From the NCBI GenBank assembly GCA_002345545.1, contig DDVW01000040.1, positions 61,218 through 125,217 on the forward strand: DNA of 64,000 nucleotides, in the 5' to 3' direction. How positions within the stretch are numbered: position 1 is the stretch's first letter; each line of letters starts with the position of its first letter. Origin of the DNA: Stenotrophomonas sp. UBA2302 (GTDB lineage Bacteria; Pseudomonadota; Gammaproteobacteria; Xanthomonadales; Xanthomonadaceae). Below the pieces are notes generated by a model that had not been told where the DNA came from, made no database searches, and was given only the letters and a program-made list of their open reading frames with translations. This document shows, piece after piece, positions 28,652 through 37,934 of this stretch. The position numbers and the translations under genes are program-made.

Positions 28652-28826
28652 CGAAAGGCTTTTTTGCGTCTCAATCACCAGATATCGGGCTTTCCTCCGG
28701 TTTTCCAAGGCGCGGTGATGAGCCGGGGCAGGCTCGATCGCGTCCGGGCGCGGCGTTCCGGTAGGCAGCGGCACGCGTGATGACTATCCTCGCCGTCCCG
28801 GTAATCTCCCGCGAAGAGGTAATGAA

Positions 28827-29669
28827 GTGTCCAGCCAGAAGGTTGCCGAGTTGTTGCGGGAGGCGGCTACGCGCCTGCCGGGCGGGAATGCCCGCTTCGA
28901 GGCCGAACAGTTGCTGCTGCACGTGCTGGGGGTGGAACGGGCCTGGCTGTTCGCCCATGCCGGCGATGAAGTGGCCGACGAGCCACGGCAGCGTTTCGAA
29001 CTGCTGGTGCAGCGCCGCGCCGAGGGCCACCCGCTGGCCTACCTGACCGGCCGCCGCGGTTTCTGGACGCTGGATCTGGAAGTCAATGTGGCGACGCTGA
29101 TTCCGCGTCCGGAAACGGAACTGCTGGTCGAACAGGCGCTGGCGCGGCTGCGCAGCGATGACATGGTGCGGGTGGCCGACATGGGGACCGGCAGTGGCGC
29201 GATCGCGCTGTCCATCGCCAGCGAGCGCCCGCTGGCCACGGTGATGGCCACCGATCTGCTCGGGCCGACGCTGGCGGTGGCGGTGAAGAACGCGCAGGCA
29301 CACGGGCTGGACAACGTCTGGTTCCGCCGCGGCCACTGGTATGCCGCGCTGGGCGCGGACCGCTTCGACATGATCGTCAGCAATCCACCGTATATCGCCG
29401 CCGATGATCCGCACCTGCAGCAGGGCGACCTGCGTTTCGAGCCGCCGCCGGCGCTGGCCTCGGGCGTGGACGGGCTGGACGCGATCCGCGAGATCGTCGC
29501 CGGCGCGCACGAGCACCTGGTGCCGGGTGGCTGGCTGCTGCTGGAGCACGGCTGGGACCAGGGGGAGGCGATCCGCACGTTGCTGGAACAGGCCGGCTTT
29601 GTCGAAGTACAGACCGTGCAGGACCTGGAGCAGCGCGACCGGGTCACGCTGGGGCGCTGGCCTGGCTGA
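28827..29669 (+). CDS. prmC: Peptide chain release factor N5-glutamine methyltransferase PrmC
   Basis: Methylates the Gln of the GGQ motif in RF1 and RF2; the RF1 gene prfA is also in this window. The 280 residues start at GTG 28827. The N-terminal helical domain contains [19 protein letters not shown]. The methyltransferase domain has the SAM loop [16 protein letters not shown] and the NPPY catalytic motif in [27 protein letters not shown] and [14 protein letters not shown] are further signatures. It is divergent from ahpC. Confidence 0.96.
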   Translation: MSSQKVAELLREAATRLPGGNARFEAEQLLLHVLGVERAWLFAHAGDEVADEPRQRFELLVQRRAEGHPLAYLTGRRGFWTLDLEVNVATLIPRPETELLVEQALARLRSDDMVRVADMGTGSGAIALSIASERPLATVMATDLLGPTLAVAVKNAQAHGLDNVWFRRGHWYAALGADRFDMIVSNPPYIAADDPHLQQGDLRFEPPPALASGVDGLDAIREIVAGAHEHLVPGGWLLLEHGWDQGEAIRTLLEQAGFVEVQTVQDLEQRDRVTLGRWPG

Positions 29670-29681
29670 GGGCGGAGCGGG

Positions 29682-29702
29682 GCGCGTCACGGGATGACGC
29701 GC
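29682..29702 (+). terminator. Hairpin downstream of prmC
   Basis: A perfect 8-bp inverted repeat GCGCGTCA / TGACGCGC with a 5-base loop lies 13 bases after the prmC stop. No T run follows. The rest of the 203-base gap before the next gene shows no coding sequence. Confidence 0.45.
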
Positions 29703-29872
29703 AGCGTGTGGAGTGATGACGCGATCATGGCCATCTGCAGGGTGGTTTTCCGCGCCGGCATGACAACGTCCACGCCATTGGCGGAAGCCGTCGGAAAAGT
29801 GCCGATCCGCGCGTGACAGCGGCGTCGCCGGCTGCCTAGCATCGGGGCCGACCTGCGATCCGGATTGCCCCG

Positions 29873-31126
29873 ATGCACCGATACCTGCGTCTTGCCCTCC
29901 TGCTGCTGGCCTGCCACAGCTTCGCCGCGATTGCGGCCGATGCGCCGCTGCACCCGCTGCGTGCCGATCCACCGGCGCAGGATGACTTCGCCGATCTGGC
30001 GCCGCTGGGCGCGGCGATTGGTGACCGGCGCATCGTTATGCTCGACGAGCTGACCCACGGCGAGGGCAATATCTACGCGGCCAAGGTGCGCGTCGCGCGC
30101 TATCTGCACGAGCGCAAGGGCTTCGACCTGCTGGTGCTGGAGAGCGGCCTGTTCGATGTGGCGCGGCTGTGGCAGTCGCGGCAGCCGCTGCGTGCCAATG
30201 CGCCCGGCAACATCTTCTACATGTATGCCGGCAGTGCCGAAGTCTGGCCGCTGTACGACTGGCTGGACGCCCGGCGGGATACGCCCGGGGCGATGCAGCT
30301 GGCCGGTTTCGACGGGCGCCTGAGCGGCACGTTGTCGCGCACGCAACTGGTGCCGCAATTGCACACGCGCTTGCTGCGACAGTCGCGGGGCGCGGCCGCA
30401 CAGCAGCGACTGGATCGGTATCTGCGGCAGGTGCGGCGCCTGCTCGATGGCCAGCTGGTCGCAGCCGCGGCCGGCGAGCGCGAACAGTTCCTCGCCGATG
30501 CGCAGTGGCTCGATACGTTGCTGCCGGCGCCGGACCGCGAGCATGGCGCCGATGTCTTCGACAGCGACGGCTTCTGGCGGCGGATCAACGCCAGCCTGCG
30601 GCGGATGGCCGAGGTGGGCTGGCAGCTGCGGCCGTTCGATGAGCACGATCCGGTGATGGCGGGCAATCTGCAGTGGTTGCTGGAGCAGGCCTATCCGGGC
30701 CGCAAGGCGGTGGTGTGGGGGCACTATGCGCATCTGAACCGGCTGGGCGGCTACCGCGACGGCCATGCGCGGGGTTTTCCGCCGGAGGACAACGTCACTC
30801 GCGCGCTGCCGGCGGCGCTGCAGGCGCAGACCTATGTGCTGCACTTCGGCGGCGCGCGTGGCCGCTACCTGGACTACGGCAACCTGCAGCCGGTGACGAT
30901 CGGCAGCGTGGCGGGCCTGCTGGAGCCCTCGCTGCTGGCCGGCGCCGCGCAGGGCGCGGTGTTCATCGACCTGCACGCCGGCACGCTGCCGGGCGAGGAT
31001 GATCCGGCCGCACGGCTGTGGGGCATGGACTACGGCGACACGTTGCCGTTGCCGGAAGCACGGCAGCGTTTCGATGGATTGCTGCTGCTGGACCGGGTCA
31101 CGCCGGCCAGCTATCAGGTCCGCTGA
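29873..31126 (+). CDS. Erythromycin esterase-like secreted protein
   Basis: 417 residues with a signal peptide (LRLALLLLACHSFAAIA). The body matches the erythromycin-esterase/EreA superfamily: an early strand RRIVMLDELTHGEGNIYAAK in place of the GE-x-THG motif, VLESGLFDVARLW, and a late KAVVWGHYAHLNRL matching the family GHNAH site. The first catalytic region reads DELTHGEG where Ere enzymes have GE..HG. Environmental members are widespread and mostly uncharacterised. Resistance to macrolides is not implied, and the export signal argues for another role. Confidence 0.75.
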   Translation: MHRYLRLALLLLACHSFAAIAADAPLHPLRADPPAQDDFADLAPLGAAIGDRRIVMLDELTHGEGNIYAAKVRVARYLHERKGFDLLVLESGLFDVARLWQSRQPLRANAPGNIFYMYAGSAEVWPLYDWLDARRDTPGAMQLAGFDGRLSGTLSRTQLVPQLHTRLLRQSRGAAAQQRLDRYLRQVRRLLDGQLVAAAAGEREQFLADAQWLDTLLPAPDREHGADVFDSDGFWRRINASLRRMAEVGWQLRPFDEHDPVMAGNLQWLLEQAYPGRKAVVWGHYAHLNRLGGYRDGHARGFPPEDNVTRALPAALQAQTYVLHFGGARGRYLDYGNLQPVTIGSVAGLLEPSLLAGAAQGAVFIDLHAGTLPGEDDPAARLWGMDYGDTLPLPEARQRFDGLLLLDRVTPASYQVR

Positions 31127-31208
31127 AACCCTCGCGCGAAGACGCCGGCGGGCAGGTCGGCACAGGGCGCTGCGCTAGACTGTGGGGCCTGTTTCCAGCG
31201 AGGTTGCC

Positions 31209-32153
31209 ATGCGCACGCTCTATCCGGCCATCGAGCCCTACACCACCGGCACGCTCGCCGTTGACGACCGCCACACCCTGTATTTCGAGGAGTGCGGCAA
31301 CCCTGACGGCAAGCCGGTGGTGCTGCTGCATGGCGGCCCCGGCGGCGGTTGCACCCCCAAAATGCGCCAGTTCCACGACCCGGCCAGGTACCGCATCATC
31401 CTGTTCGACCAGCGCGGCTCGGGCCGCTCCACACCGCACGCCGACTTGGTGGACAACACCACCTGGGATCTGGTCGCCGATATCGAGAAGCTGCGCCAGA
31501 AGCTGGGCATCGACAGCTGGCAGGTGTTCGGCGGCAGCTGGGGTTCCACGCTGGCGCTGGCCTATGCCGAAACCCACCCGCAGCGGGTGACCGAGCTGGT
31601 GCTGCGCGGCATCTTCATGCTGCGCCGCTGGGAGCTGGAGTGGTTCTACCAGGAGGGCGCCAGCCGCCTGTTCCCGGATGCGTGGGACCACTACATCGCC
31701 GCGATCCCGCCAGTGGAGCGTGCCGACCTGATTTCCGCCTTCCATCGCCGCCTGACCAGCGACGATGAGGCCACCCGGCTGGCGGCGGCCAAGGCATGGA
31801 GTGTGTGGGAAGGCGCCACCAGCTTCCTGCACGTGGACGACGACTTCATCAACAGCCACGAAGACCCGCAGTTCGCGCTGGCCTTCGCCCGCATCGAGAA
31901 CCATTACTTCGTCAACGGCGGCTTCTTCGAGGTCGAAGACCAGCTGCTGCGCGACGCGCACAAGATCGCGCACATTCCCGGCGTGATCGTGCACGGCCGC
32001 TACGACGTGGTCTGCCCGCTGGCCAATGCGTGGGACCTGCACAAGCTGTGGCCCAAGGCGCAGCTGCATATCACCCCGGGCTCGGGGCATTCGGCGTTCG
32101 AGGCCGAGAACGTGGATGCGCTGGTGCGCGCCACCGATTCGTTCGCCGGCTGA
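31209..32153 (+). CDS. pip: Proline iminopeptidase
   Basis: Alpha/beta-hydrolase that removes N-terminal proline from peptides. The ATG at 31209 gives 314 residues, close to the 313 of the crystallised Xanthomonas enzyme. It shows HGGPGGGCTPKMRQFHDP (oxyanion region), FDQRGSGRSTPHA, the nucleophile elbow GGSWGSTLAL (Ser near residue 110), the acid in VHGRYDVVCP and the His in GSGHSAFE. The lid-domain segment FYQEGASRLFPDAWDHY is typical of the S33 family. Confidence 0.96.
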   Translation: MRTLYPAIEPYTTGTLAVDDRHTLYFEECGNPDGKPVVLLHGGPGGGCTPKMRQFHDPARYRIILFDQRGSGRSTPHADLVDNTTWDLVADIEKLRQKLGIDSWQVFGGSWGSTLALAYAETHPQRVTELVLRGIFMLRRWELEWFYQEGASRLFPDAWDHYIAAIPPVERADLISAFHRRLTSDDEATRLAAAKAWSVWEGATSFLHVDDDFINSHEDPQFALAFARIENHYFVNGGFFEVEDQLLRDAHKIAHIPGVIVHGRYDVVCPLANAWDLHKLWPKAQLHITPGSGHSAFEAENVDALVRATDSFAG

Positions 32154-32176
32154 GCAGGCGGATCGGGTGTAACCCG

Positions 32177-32204
32177 CGGGCGGCGCAAGCCGCCCGTCCT
32201 GTTT
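32177..32204 (+). terminator. Rho-independent terminator of pip
   Basis: A perfect 8-bp stem CGGGCGGC / GCCGCCCG with a GCAA tetraloop begins 24 bases after the pip stop and is followed by TCCTGTTT. This is a compact, GC-rich terminator. Confidence 0.7.
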
Positions 32205-32335
32205 GCACGATGGATTTCGCCGCACTGGCCGGTTGCGCCGTGACCGGTCGGTCGCGGGCCGGCAAGCCCCTGTCCGGTCGTGATGAAAAATTCACCAGCC
32301 TTCACCGGGGCATACCGGGCAAGAGTCTGCGAGGC

Positions 32336-32381
32336 TTATCCACAGCTTGTTGAACCGGCAGGGCACAGCCGCTGTGGACAA
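32336..32381. promoter_or_regulatory. Pair of inverted DnaA-box-like sites
   Basis: TTATCCACA at 32336-32344 is a perfect match to the DnaA box consensus. TGTGGACAA at 32373-32381 is the inverted form of TTGTCCACA, one base from it. They face each other 28 bases apart in the 266-base gap between pip and the N-formylglutamate amidohydrolase gene. No replication genes are nearby. Confidence 0.45.
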
Positions 32382-32419
32382 GGAGGCGGGTGCCAGCCCG
32401 CCGCGTCCCGGACAGGTGC

Positions 32420-33214
32420 TCAGGCCGCCAGCAGCTGCGGTTGCAGGGCGCGGAAAATGCGCGCCAGCCGCTGTGCCCAGGCCTGCTGGCCGGCGGCATC
32501 GGCGATCAGGTCCTGGCGGATCTCCAGTTCCACGTGCACCAGTCCACGACCCTCGCCATGCACGGGCACGGCGTAGTCGCTGCTGCTGTTGACCGAGTAC
32601 GGTTCGTTGTCGCCCACCACCAGGTCGCCTTCGGCGCGCAGCGCCTGCAGCAGCGCCTGCGCGAAGCGGGTGTCCTGGTGGTAGAGCACGCCAGCCTGCC
32701 ACGGGCGCTGCACGCCGTTCATCGCCGGGGTGAAGCTGTGCATCATCACCAGCACGGTGGGGATGCGGGCATCGCGGCGACGGTCCAGCTCGGCCTCGAT
32801 GCGGGCGTGGTAGGGCGCGTGGATGGCGTCGATGCGCTGCTGGCGCTGCGCCGCCGTCAGTGCCGCATTGCCGGGAATGACGGTGCCGTCGCTGACCTCG
32901 GGAATCAGCGTCGGCGAGGCCAGCGGCCGGTTGCAGTCGATCAGCAGCCGGGAATAGGTCTGCTCGATCGCCCACGCATCCAGCTGCCGCGCCAGTTCGC
33001 CGGTGGTGCCGGCAATGCCGATATCCCAGCCGATATGGCGGTCCAGCTCGTGTTGCGGCAGGCCAAGCTCGCGCAGCGCCGCCGGCACGCGCTGGCCGGC
33101 ATGGTCGGCCAGCAGCACGAATGGCGAGCGGCCGTGCGGGTTGTGCACGGTGTAGAGCGGCGGGTCGCCGGCCCCCAGCAGCGGCGGCAACGCCTGCAGT
33201 CCGGAATCAGCCAC
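32420..33214 (-). CDS. N-formylglutamate amidohydrolase family protein
   Basis: 264 residues of the FGase family (metal-dependent amidohydrolase, HutG-like). Signatures are SPFVLLADHAGQRVPAAL near the N-terminus, DIGIAGTTGELARQLDAW, SRLLIDCNRPL, MMHSFTPAMNG and HVELEIRQDLI near the C-terminus, which carries the conserved E-RQDL motif. There are no hut genes around, so histidine degradation is not supported here. It is the last gene of a tightly overlapped operon with a NUDIX hydrolase, an exonuclease and a nitroreductase; its start overlaps the NUDIX gene by 8 bases. Confidence 0.88.
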   Translation of the reverse strand: MADSGLQALPPLLGAGDPPLYTVHNPHGRSPFVLLADHAGQRVPAALRELGLPQHELDRHIGWDIGIAGTTGELARQLDAWAIEQTYSRLLIDCNRPLASPTLIPEVSDGTVIPGNAALTAAQRQQRIDAIHAPYHARIEAELDRRRDARIPTVLVMMHSFTPAMNGVQRPWQAGVLYHQDTRFAQALLQALRAEGDLVVGDNEPYSVNSSSDYAVPVHGEGRGLVHVELEIRQDLIADAAGQQAWAQRLARIFRALQPQLLAA

Positions 33215-33758
33215 GCGGCCTCCCGTCGAGGTGGTGCTCGATCATCCACAGCCCGGCCCAGAGCTTGGCATCCAGCTCGAAGCCTTCGTTCATCTTTTCC
33301 ACCAGCCAGGCCGCGGCGTGGGTGCGCGGGATGTGGTGCACGGTGATGTCCTCGGTCGCATCGCCACCGCCTTCGCCGATCTTGCGCAGGCCGGTGGCAC
33401 GGACGAAGGCGATCCTCTCGCTGCTGGCGCCGGAGGAGGTCGGGCCGATCATCAGCACTTCGGCCTGTTCGGCGGTCCAGCCGGTTTCCTCTTCCAGCTC
33501 GCGTACCGCCGAAACTTCGATCGATTCGCCGGCGGTGATATCGCCGACCAGTCCGGCCGGCATCTCGATGGTGCGTGCCTGCAGTGGCACCCGGAACTGT
33601 TCCACGAACAGCACCTCGTCGGCCGGGGTGACGGCGATGATGATCGCGGCCAGTCCACCGGCGTGGGTGCGTTCGCTGTACTCCCAGCTGCCGCGCACGA
33701 CCATGCGCTGGTATCTGCCTTCGTAGACGGTACGGGGTTCTGCGGTGTTCTGGTTCAT
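33207..33758 (-). CDS. NUDIX hydrolase (ADP-ribose pyrophosphatase-like)
   Basis: 183 residues from the ATG at 33758. It holds a perfect Nudix box (G-x5-E-x7-REUxEExGU), seen as GDITAGE through RELEEETGW. ERTHAGGLAAIIIAV and VEQFRVPLQARTIEMPAGLVG precede it; the last is typical of the ADP-ribose/sugar-nucleotide branch. The substrate is probably ADP-ribose or a related nucleotide diphosphate. The ATG overlaps the exonuclease stop in ATGA, and the gene end overlaps the amidohydrolase start. Confidence 0.9.
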   Translation of the reverse strand: MNQNTAEPRTVYEGRYQRMVVRGSWEYSERTHAGGLAAIIIAVTPADEVLFVEQFRVPLQARTIEMPAGLVGDITAGESIEVSAVRELEEETGWTAEQAEVLMIGPTSSGASSERIAFVRATGLRKIGEGGGDATEDITVHHIPRTHAAAWLVEKMNEGFELDAKLWAGLWMIEHHLDGRPRG

Positions 33759-34693
33759 GCGGACTCGTTGACGGAAGCGGAAGGGGATTCCAGCCCGGCC
33801 GCAGCCAGCAGCCGGCGGCGGGTCAGCGGGCCGAAACGCAGGGCGTCGCACAGCCCGCCGAGCATGTCGGCATCGGCGGTGGCGCGGACGAAGGCCGGCT
33901 GGGTGCCGGCCAGCGGTGCATCCAGCGCGATGGTGGTCAGCTGACGGAACAGCAGCGCCTGCTCGCGCTGCTCGCGCAGGCGCGTGGCCATCGTGGCGGC
34001 ACCGCGCAGGCGCAGGAACGGCACCTCGTCGATGCGCTCGAGCAGCACGTCGAGACTGCCGAAATGGGCCAGCAGCACCGCCGCCGATTTGGCGCCGATG
34101 CCGGTGACACCGGGAATGTTGTCCACCGCGTCGCCGCACAGCGCCAGGTAGTCGGCGATCTGGTGGGCGTGCACGCCATGGCGCGCCTTCACCCCGGCCG
34201 CCCCCCAGCGCTGGTTGCGGCCGTAATCCCACTGCTCGTCGTGCTCGCACAGCAACTGGGAAAGATCCTTGTCGGCGGAGACGATCACCCCGCGCAGTGC
34301 ATGTCCGCGCCCGGCCTGGAGCGCGCTGCCGATCAGGTCGTCGGCCTCGTAGTCGCGGTCGGCCAGCACCTCCAGCCCCAGTGCCGCGCACAACGCCTTG
34401 CAGTGCGCGAACTGGCGCCGCAGCGCGTCCGGTGCCGGGTCACGGTTGGCCTTGTAGGGCGGGTACAGCGCGTGGCGGAAGCAGCTGTCCAGCGCCTCGT
34501 CGAACGCCACCGCGATGTGCCGCGGGCGCTCGCGTTCCAGCAGGTCCAGCAGGAAGCGGGCAAAACCGTGGACCGCGTTGACCGGCCAGCCCTGCGCGTC
34601 CTGGGACTCGTCCGGGATCGAATGCCAGGCGCGGAACACGTACAGGCTGGCGTCGACCAGGTACAGCGGCGGTGGCAGCAGCGCGTTGTTCAA
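33755..34693 (-). CDS. 5'-3' exonuclease (flap endonuclease-like, ExoIX/Pol I N-terminal type)
   Basis: Single-domain FEN-family nuclease of 312 residues. Motifs are PLYLVDASLYVFRAWHS, AVAFDEALDSCFRHALY, YEADDLIGSALQ, VSADKDLSQLL and the H3TH segment GDAVDNIPGVTGIGAKSAA, giving the two metal sites. No ATG lies near the start; TTG at 34693 overlaps the nitroreductase stop (TTGA) and is the best start. The frame is open far upstream, but that is antiphase nitroreductase. It likely trims flaps or RNA primers alongside Pol I. Confidence 0.88.
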   Translation of the reverse strand: MNNALLPPPLYLVDASLYVFRAWHSIPDESQDAQGWPVNAVHGFARFLLDLLERERPRHIAVAFDEALDSCFRHALYPPYKANRDPAPDALRRQFAHCKALCAALGLEVLADRDYEADDLIGSALQAGRGHALRGVIVSADKDLSQLLCEHDEQWDYGRNQRWGAAGVKARHGVHAHQIADYLALCGDAVDNIPGVTGIGAKSAAVLLAHFGSLDVLLERIDEVPFLRLRGAATMATRLREQREQALLFRQLTTIALDAPLAGTQPAFVRATADADMLGGLCDALRFGPLTRRRLLAAAGLESPSASVNESA

Positions 34694-35265
34694 GGTCGCC
34701 AGTCCTGCAGCAGCGCCGCCGGGTCGGGACGCTCGCGCTCGGGCATTTCCATCCGCGGCGTACCGATATGGATGAAGCCGACGATGTGCTCGTCGTCGGC
34801 GAGCCCGAGATGGCGCTTCACCTCCGGGTCGTAGGCCACCCAGGCGGTCAGCCACTGGGCGCCGAAGCCGCAGGCCTGCGCGGCCTGCAGCAGGGCGAAA
34901 CACACGCAGCCGGCGCTGAGCAGCTGTTCCTGTTCGGGAATCTTGTGGCCGGGCTGCAGCCGGGCGATCACGGTGATGATCAGCGGCGCATGGGAAAAAC
35001 GCAGGCGGTCCTTCTCCACCACCGCCTCCAGCGCCTGCGGGTCGCGCTCGCGGCTGCGGCGGGCCAGGAACTCGCCCAGGGCGTGACGGGCGTCGCCCTG
35101 CAGCCGCAGGAAACGGAACGGCACCAGTTTGCCGTGGTCGGGCACGCGCACGGCCGATTGCAGCATGCGCAGCACGGTGGCGTCGTCCGGGGCGGGCGCA
35201 CCCAGCAGCCGCGAGGGGGATGAGCGGCGCTGGTCCAGCGCTTGCAGGATGCAGGTGTCGGACAT
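34690..35265 (-). CDS. Nitroreductase family protein (YdjA/RutE-like)
   Basis: FMN-dependent oxidoreductase of 191 residues from the ATG at 35265. It begins ILQALDQRRSSPSRLLGAPAPD and has the RVPDHGKLVPFRFL segment and the C-terminal GFIHIGTPRMEMPERERPD of the short YdjA-type branch. A second in-frame ATG upstream would add a non-conserved stretch. It is first in the four-gene overlapping operon ending with the amidohydrolase. The natural substrate is unknown. Confidence 0.88.
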   Translation of the reverse strand: MSDTCILQALDQRRSSPSRLLGAPAPDDATVLRMLQSAVRVPDHGKLVPFRFLRLQGDARHALGEFLARRSRERDPQALEAVVEKDRLRFSHAPLIITVIARLQPGHKIPEQEQLLSAGCVCFALLQAAQACGFGAQWLTAWVAYDPEVKRHLGLADDEHIVGFIHIGTPRMEMPERERPDPAALLQDWRP

Positions 35266-35587
35266 GGAGGCTCGATCTGGGAAAACGGCCATTGATTATA
35301 GACGCCGGCAAAATCACGGCCGCGGCACCGGGAAGGGCGCAAACTGTGCGCTGTGTCCGGCCGCCCGGGCGGGGGTGATTGGCCAATATGCCGCGCCATG
35401 CTTAGCATGACGCCCACACCGGGACGCCGGTCATGAGGTACGAAGTGCGCACTCCATCACTTACCCTGTTCAGCATCTCCGCCTACCATGACGCCGCGGA
35501 TGCAGGGATGGCGTCTGATTACCCGCTGGCTCGTTGTTTTCCGCCCCCCTGTTCCCCTGCACCCCGACGGGTGTGGAGCTTCTGCGC
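35266..35587. other. Divergent intergenic region, nitroreductase / DUF1631
   Basis: 322 bases with no convincing gene. It holds a small perfect palindrome CATGCT-T-AGCATG at 35397-35409 and a GGCCAATATGCC stretch just before it. Promoters for the divergent nitroreductase and DUF1631 genes must lie here, but no clear -35/-10 pair can be named. Confidence 0.5.
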
Positions 35588-37864
35588 ATGATGTCCAATC
35601 CCCAACCCGCCGGACATTCCGGTACTGATCGTGCACTGCTGGTGAAGGTGCGCGATGCCGCGTTGCCGGCGTTGGGGGCGGCTTTCGGCAAGGTGCTGGC
35701 GGGCTTTGACGATGTGCTGTTCGACCGCGCCGAAGTCGCCGGTGCTTCCCAGTTGCTGTTCCTGGATGGCATGCGGGAACTGCGCCGGCGCCGCGACGAG
35801 ATCAACACCCGCTTCAATGCCCATCTGCGGCAGGCCTGGGATGCGCTGGCGGCGGCCGCGCCGCAGTCGGCCGAGGACGTGCTGGTCGGCCATGGCGAGG
35901 GCGGGCTGAGCCTGATGACCGAGCATGTGCTCGAGTCGCAGCTGGCGGTGCGCAATTTCGCCACGATCCTGTTGCGGGACTGGAAGCCGCTGCTGGCGCG
36001 GATCGACCGCCGGCTGGCCTGGCTTGGCGGCGTCGCCGAGCTGGATGCCGGCACCAACCCGATCGGCCCGGAACATATCGGTGTGGCGGTGCACGAGGCC
36101 TTCGCCACCTGCGACCTGGCCGCTGAAGTGCGGCTGGTGCTGATCAAGCTGTGCGAACGCGAATTCGCGCAACTGGTTGGGAAGGTCTACCAGGCGGTGG
36201 ACGAACAGCTGCTGCAGGCCGGGGTGATGCCGGAAATCTCGCCCCGCCCGCGCACGCCGCCGCGTCCGGCCGCACCGCTGTGGCCCGATGAAACCGTTGC
36301 GCACGCCAATGAGGACCCGCATCAGGTGCCGGCATGGGCGCACCGCTTCGCCGAGCGCTGGGGCCAGCGGCAGGCCGATGCCACGACGGCCGGTGGAGCC
36401 GGTGGCAACGAATCCGGGCCGGTCGACTCCCAGGTGTTGCTGGAGGCGCTGCATGAGCTGCTGGCGCAGACCCGCCACGTGCGCGAGGACGCCACTGCGG
36501 CCGCGCAGGCGGCGGTGGGACAGCAGCGGCCGCTGAGCCAGCGCGAGATGATGTCGGTGCTGTCGCTGCTGCAGGCCACGCCCAGTGCGGCGTTGCGCGC
36601 GGCCACAGGTGATGCCGGCGAGTCGCTGGGACAGCGGCTGAAAAGTGAGGTGCTCTCCGGCGCCACCCAGCTCGGCGTGGATCCCAGCCAGACGCGGCTG
36701 GACCCGCAGGATGAGGACGCGATCGACCTGGTCGGCATGCTGTTTGACGTGATGCTCGACGAGCGCGAACTGGAAGGACGTTCGCGTGAGCTGATCGGGC
36801 GTCTGGTGGTGCCCTTCGTCAAGGTCGCGATGCTGGACCGGCGCATGTTCGTGCAGAAGACCCACCCGGCGCGCAAGCTGCTCAACTCGCTGGCCGAAGC
36901 CTGCGAGGGCAACACCGGCGAGAGCCAGGCCGAGCGCGTGCTGATGGGCAAGGTCGAGGAGATCATCGAGCGCCTGGTGGCCGAATTCAACGAGAACCTG
37001 GCCATCTTCCTGACCTTGGAAGAGGAGTTCCGCGAGTTCCTGGCACAGCACCGTCGCCGCATTGAAATCGCCGAGCGCCGGGCCGCGGAAACCCAGCGCG
37101 GGCAGGAAAAACTGGAGCTGGCGCGCCGTCGTGCCGCTGCCGAGCTGGACAAGCGGTTGCAGGCGGACGCCCTGCCGGAAGCGATCGAAAACTTCCTGCG
37201 GCAGCCATGGAACCATCATCTGACCCTGAGCCTGCTGCGTGAGGGGGATTCCGGCGAGGGCATCGACGAGACGCTGGCACTGGCCGATGCGGTGCTGGAG
37301 GAAGTGGCCCAGGCACGTCGCCAGGTCGTCGAGCGGACGCTGCTGCAGGCGAAGGCGCCGGTGCTGCGCAAGGTATTCACCAGCGTGGGCCTGCATGGCG
37401 ACGCCAGCGCCGTGGCGATCGAGGCGTTGCACGCGACCTTGCAGGCGATTGCCGAGGCGCGCCCGGATCTGGAGCGCGCGCTGCCGGAACTGCCGCAGGT
37501 GACGCTGCCGACACCGCCGGCACAGGACAATGCCGGCTTCGAGCTGGAGGAAGCGGCGCGCGCCGAGGACTTCGACCACACCGATGCCGACCGCTTCCGC
37601 CATATGGAAATCGGCACCTGGCTGGATTTCATCGACAAGGACGGCAAGGTGCAGGCCGGCAAGCTGTCGTGGGTGAGCCCGATCTCCTCGCGGCTGCTGT
37701 TCGTCAACCGCCGCGGCGTGCGCTTCTGCGTGGCCTCGCCGGAAGAGCTGGCGGTCATGGTGCGGCTGGAGCGGCTGCGTCCGCATGCCGCCGACGGCGC
37801 GTTCGACAGCGCCATGCAGGGCGTGATCGACCGGCTTGATCCGCTGACCCCCACGCTGCACTGA
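35588..37864 (+). CDS. DUF1631 family protein
   Basis: Large protein of 758 residues (ATG at 35588, with GGAG 10 bases upstream; a second ATG follows immediately). The order is typical of DUF1631: an N-terminal helical region (LPALGAAFGKVLAGFDDVLFD), a central Gln/Ala-rich stretch, a helical core (VAMLDRRMFVQKTHPARKLLN), a coiled-coil-like RRRIEIAERRAAETQRGQEK, and a C-terminal beta-rich domain with TWLDFIDKDGKVQAGKLSWV and LLFVNRRGVRF. The last domain resembles PilZ/YcgR-like barrels, but I see no RxxxR motif. It is soluble. Function is not known. Confidence 0.85.
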   Translation: MMSNPQPAGHSGTDRALLVKVRDAALPALGAAFGKVLAGFDDVLFDRAEVAGASQLLFLDGMRELRRRRDEINTRFNAHLRQAWDALAAAAPQSAEDVLVGHGEGGLSLMTEHVLESQLAVRNFATILLRDWKPLLARIDRRLAWLGGVAELDAGTNPIGPEHIGVAVHEAFATCDLAAEVRLVLIKLCEREFAQLVGKVYQAVDEQLLQAGVMPEISPRPRTPPRPAAPLWPDETVAHANEDPHQVPAWAHRFAERWGQRQADATTAGGAGGNESGPVDSQVLLEALHELLAQTRHVREDATAAAQAAVGQQRPLSQREMMSVLSLLQATPSAALRAATGDAGESLGQRLKSEVLSGATQLGVDPSQTRLDPQDEDAIDLVGMLFDVMLDERELEGRSRELIGRLVVPFVKVAMLDRRMFVQKTHPARKLLNSLAEACEGNTGESQAERVLMGKVEEIIERLVAEFNENLAIFLTLEEEFREFLAQHRRRIEIAERRAAETQRGQEKLELARRRAAAELDKRLQADALPEAIENFLRQPWNHHLTLSLLREGDSGEGIDETLALADAVLEEVAQARRQVVERTLLQAKAPVLRKVFTSVGLHGDASAVAIEALHATLQAIAEARPDLERALPELPQVTLPTPPAQDNAGFELEEAARAEDFDHTDADRFRHMEIGTWLDFIDKDGKVQAGKLSWVSPISSRLLFVNRRGVRFCVASPEELAVMVRLERLRPHAADGAFDSAMQGVIDRLDPLTPTLH

Positions 37865-37934
37865 CTGAGCCCCTGTGCCGGCAACGGCTTTGCTACGATC
37901 CGGGGCGGACCAACACCGCGCGCCGGGGACAGGC

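Noticed and set aside
29873..31126. Macrolide resistance gene
   Set aside because: The match is only to the broad erythromycin-esterase superfamily. It has a signal peptide, lies in chromosomal core DNA and lacks any mobile context.
32336..32381. Origin of replication
   Set aside because: Two DnaA-box-like sites are not enough. There is no dnaA, dnaN, gyrB or rpmH nearby and no AT-rich unwinding element.
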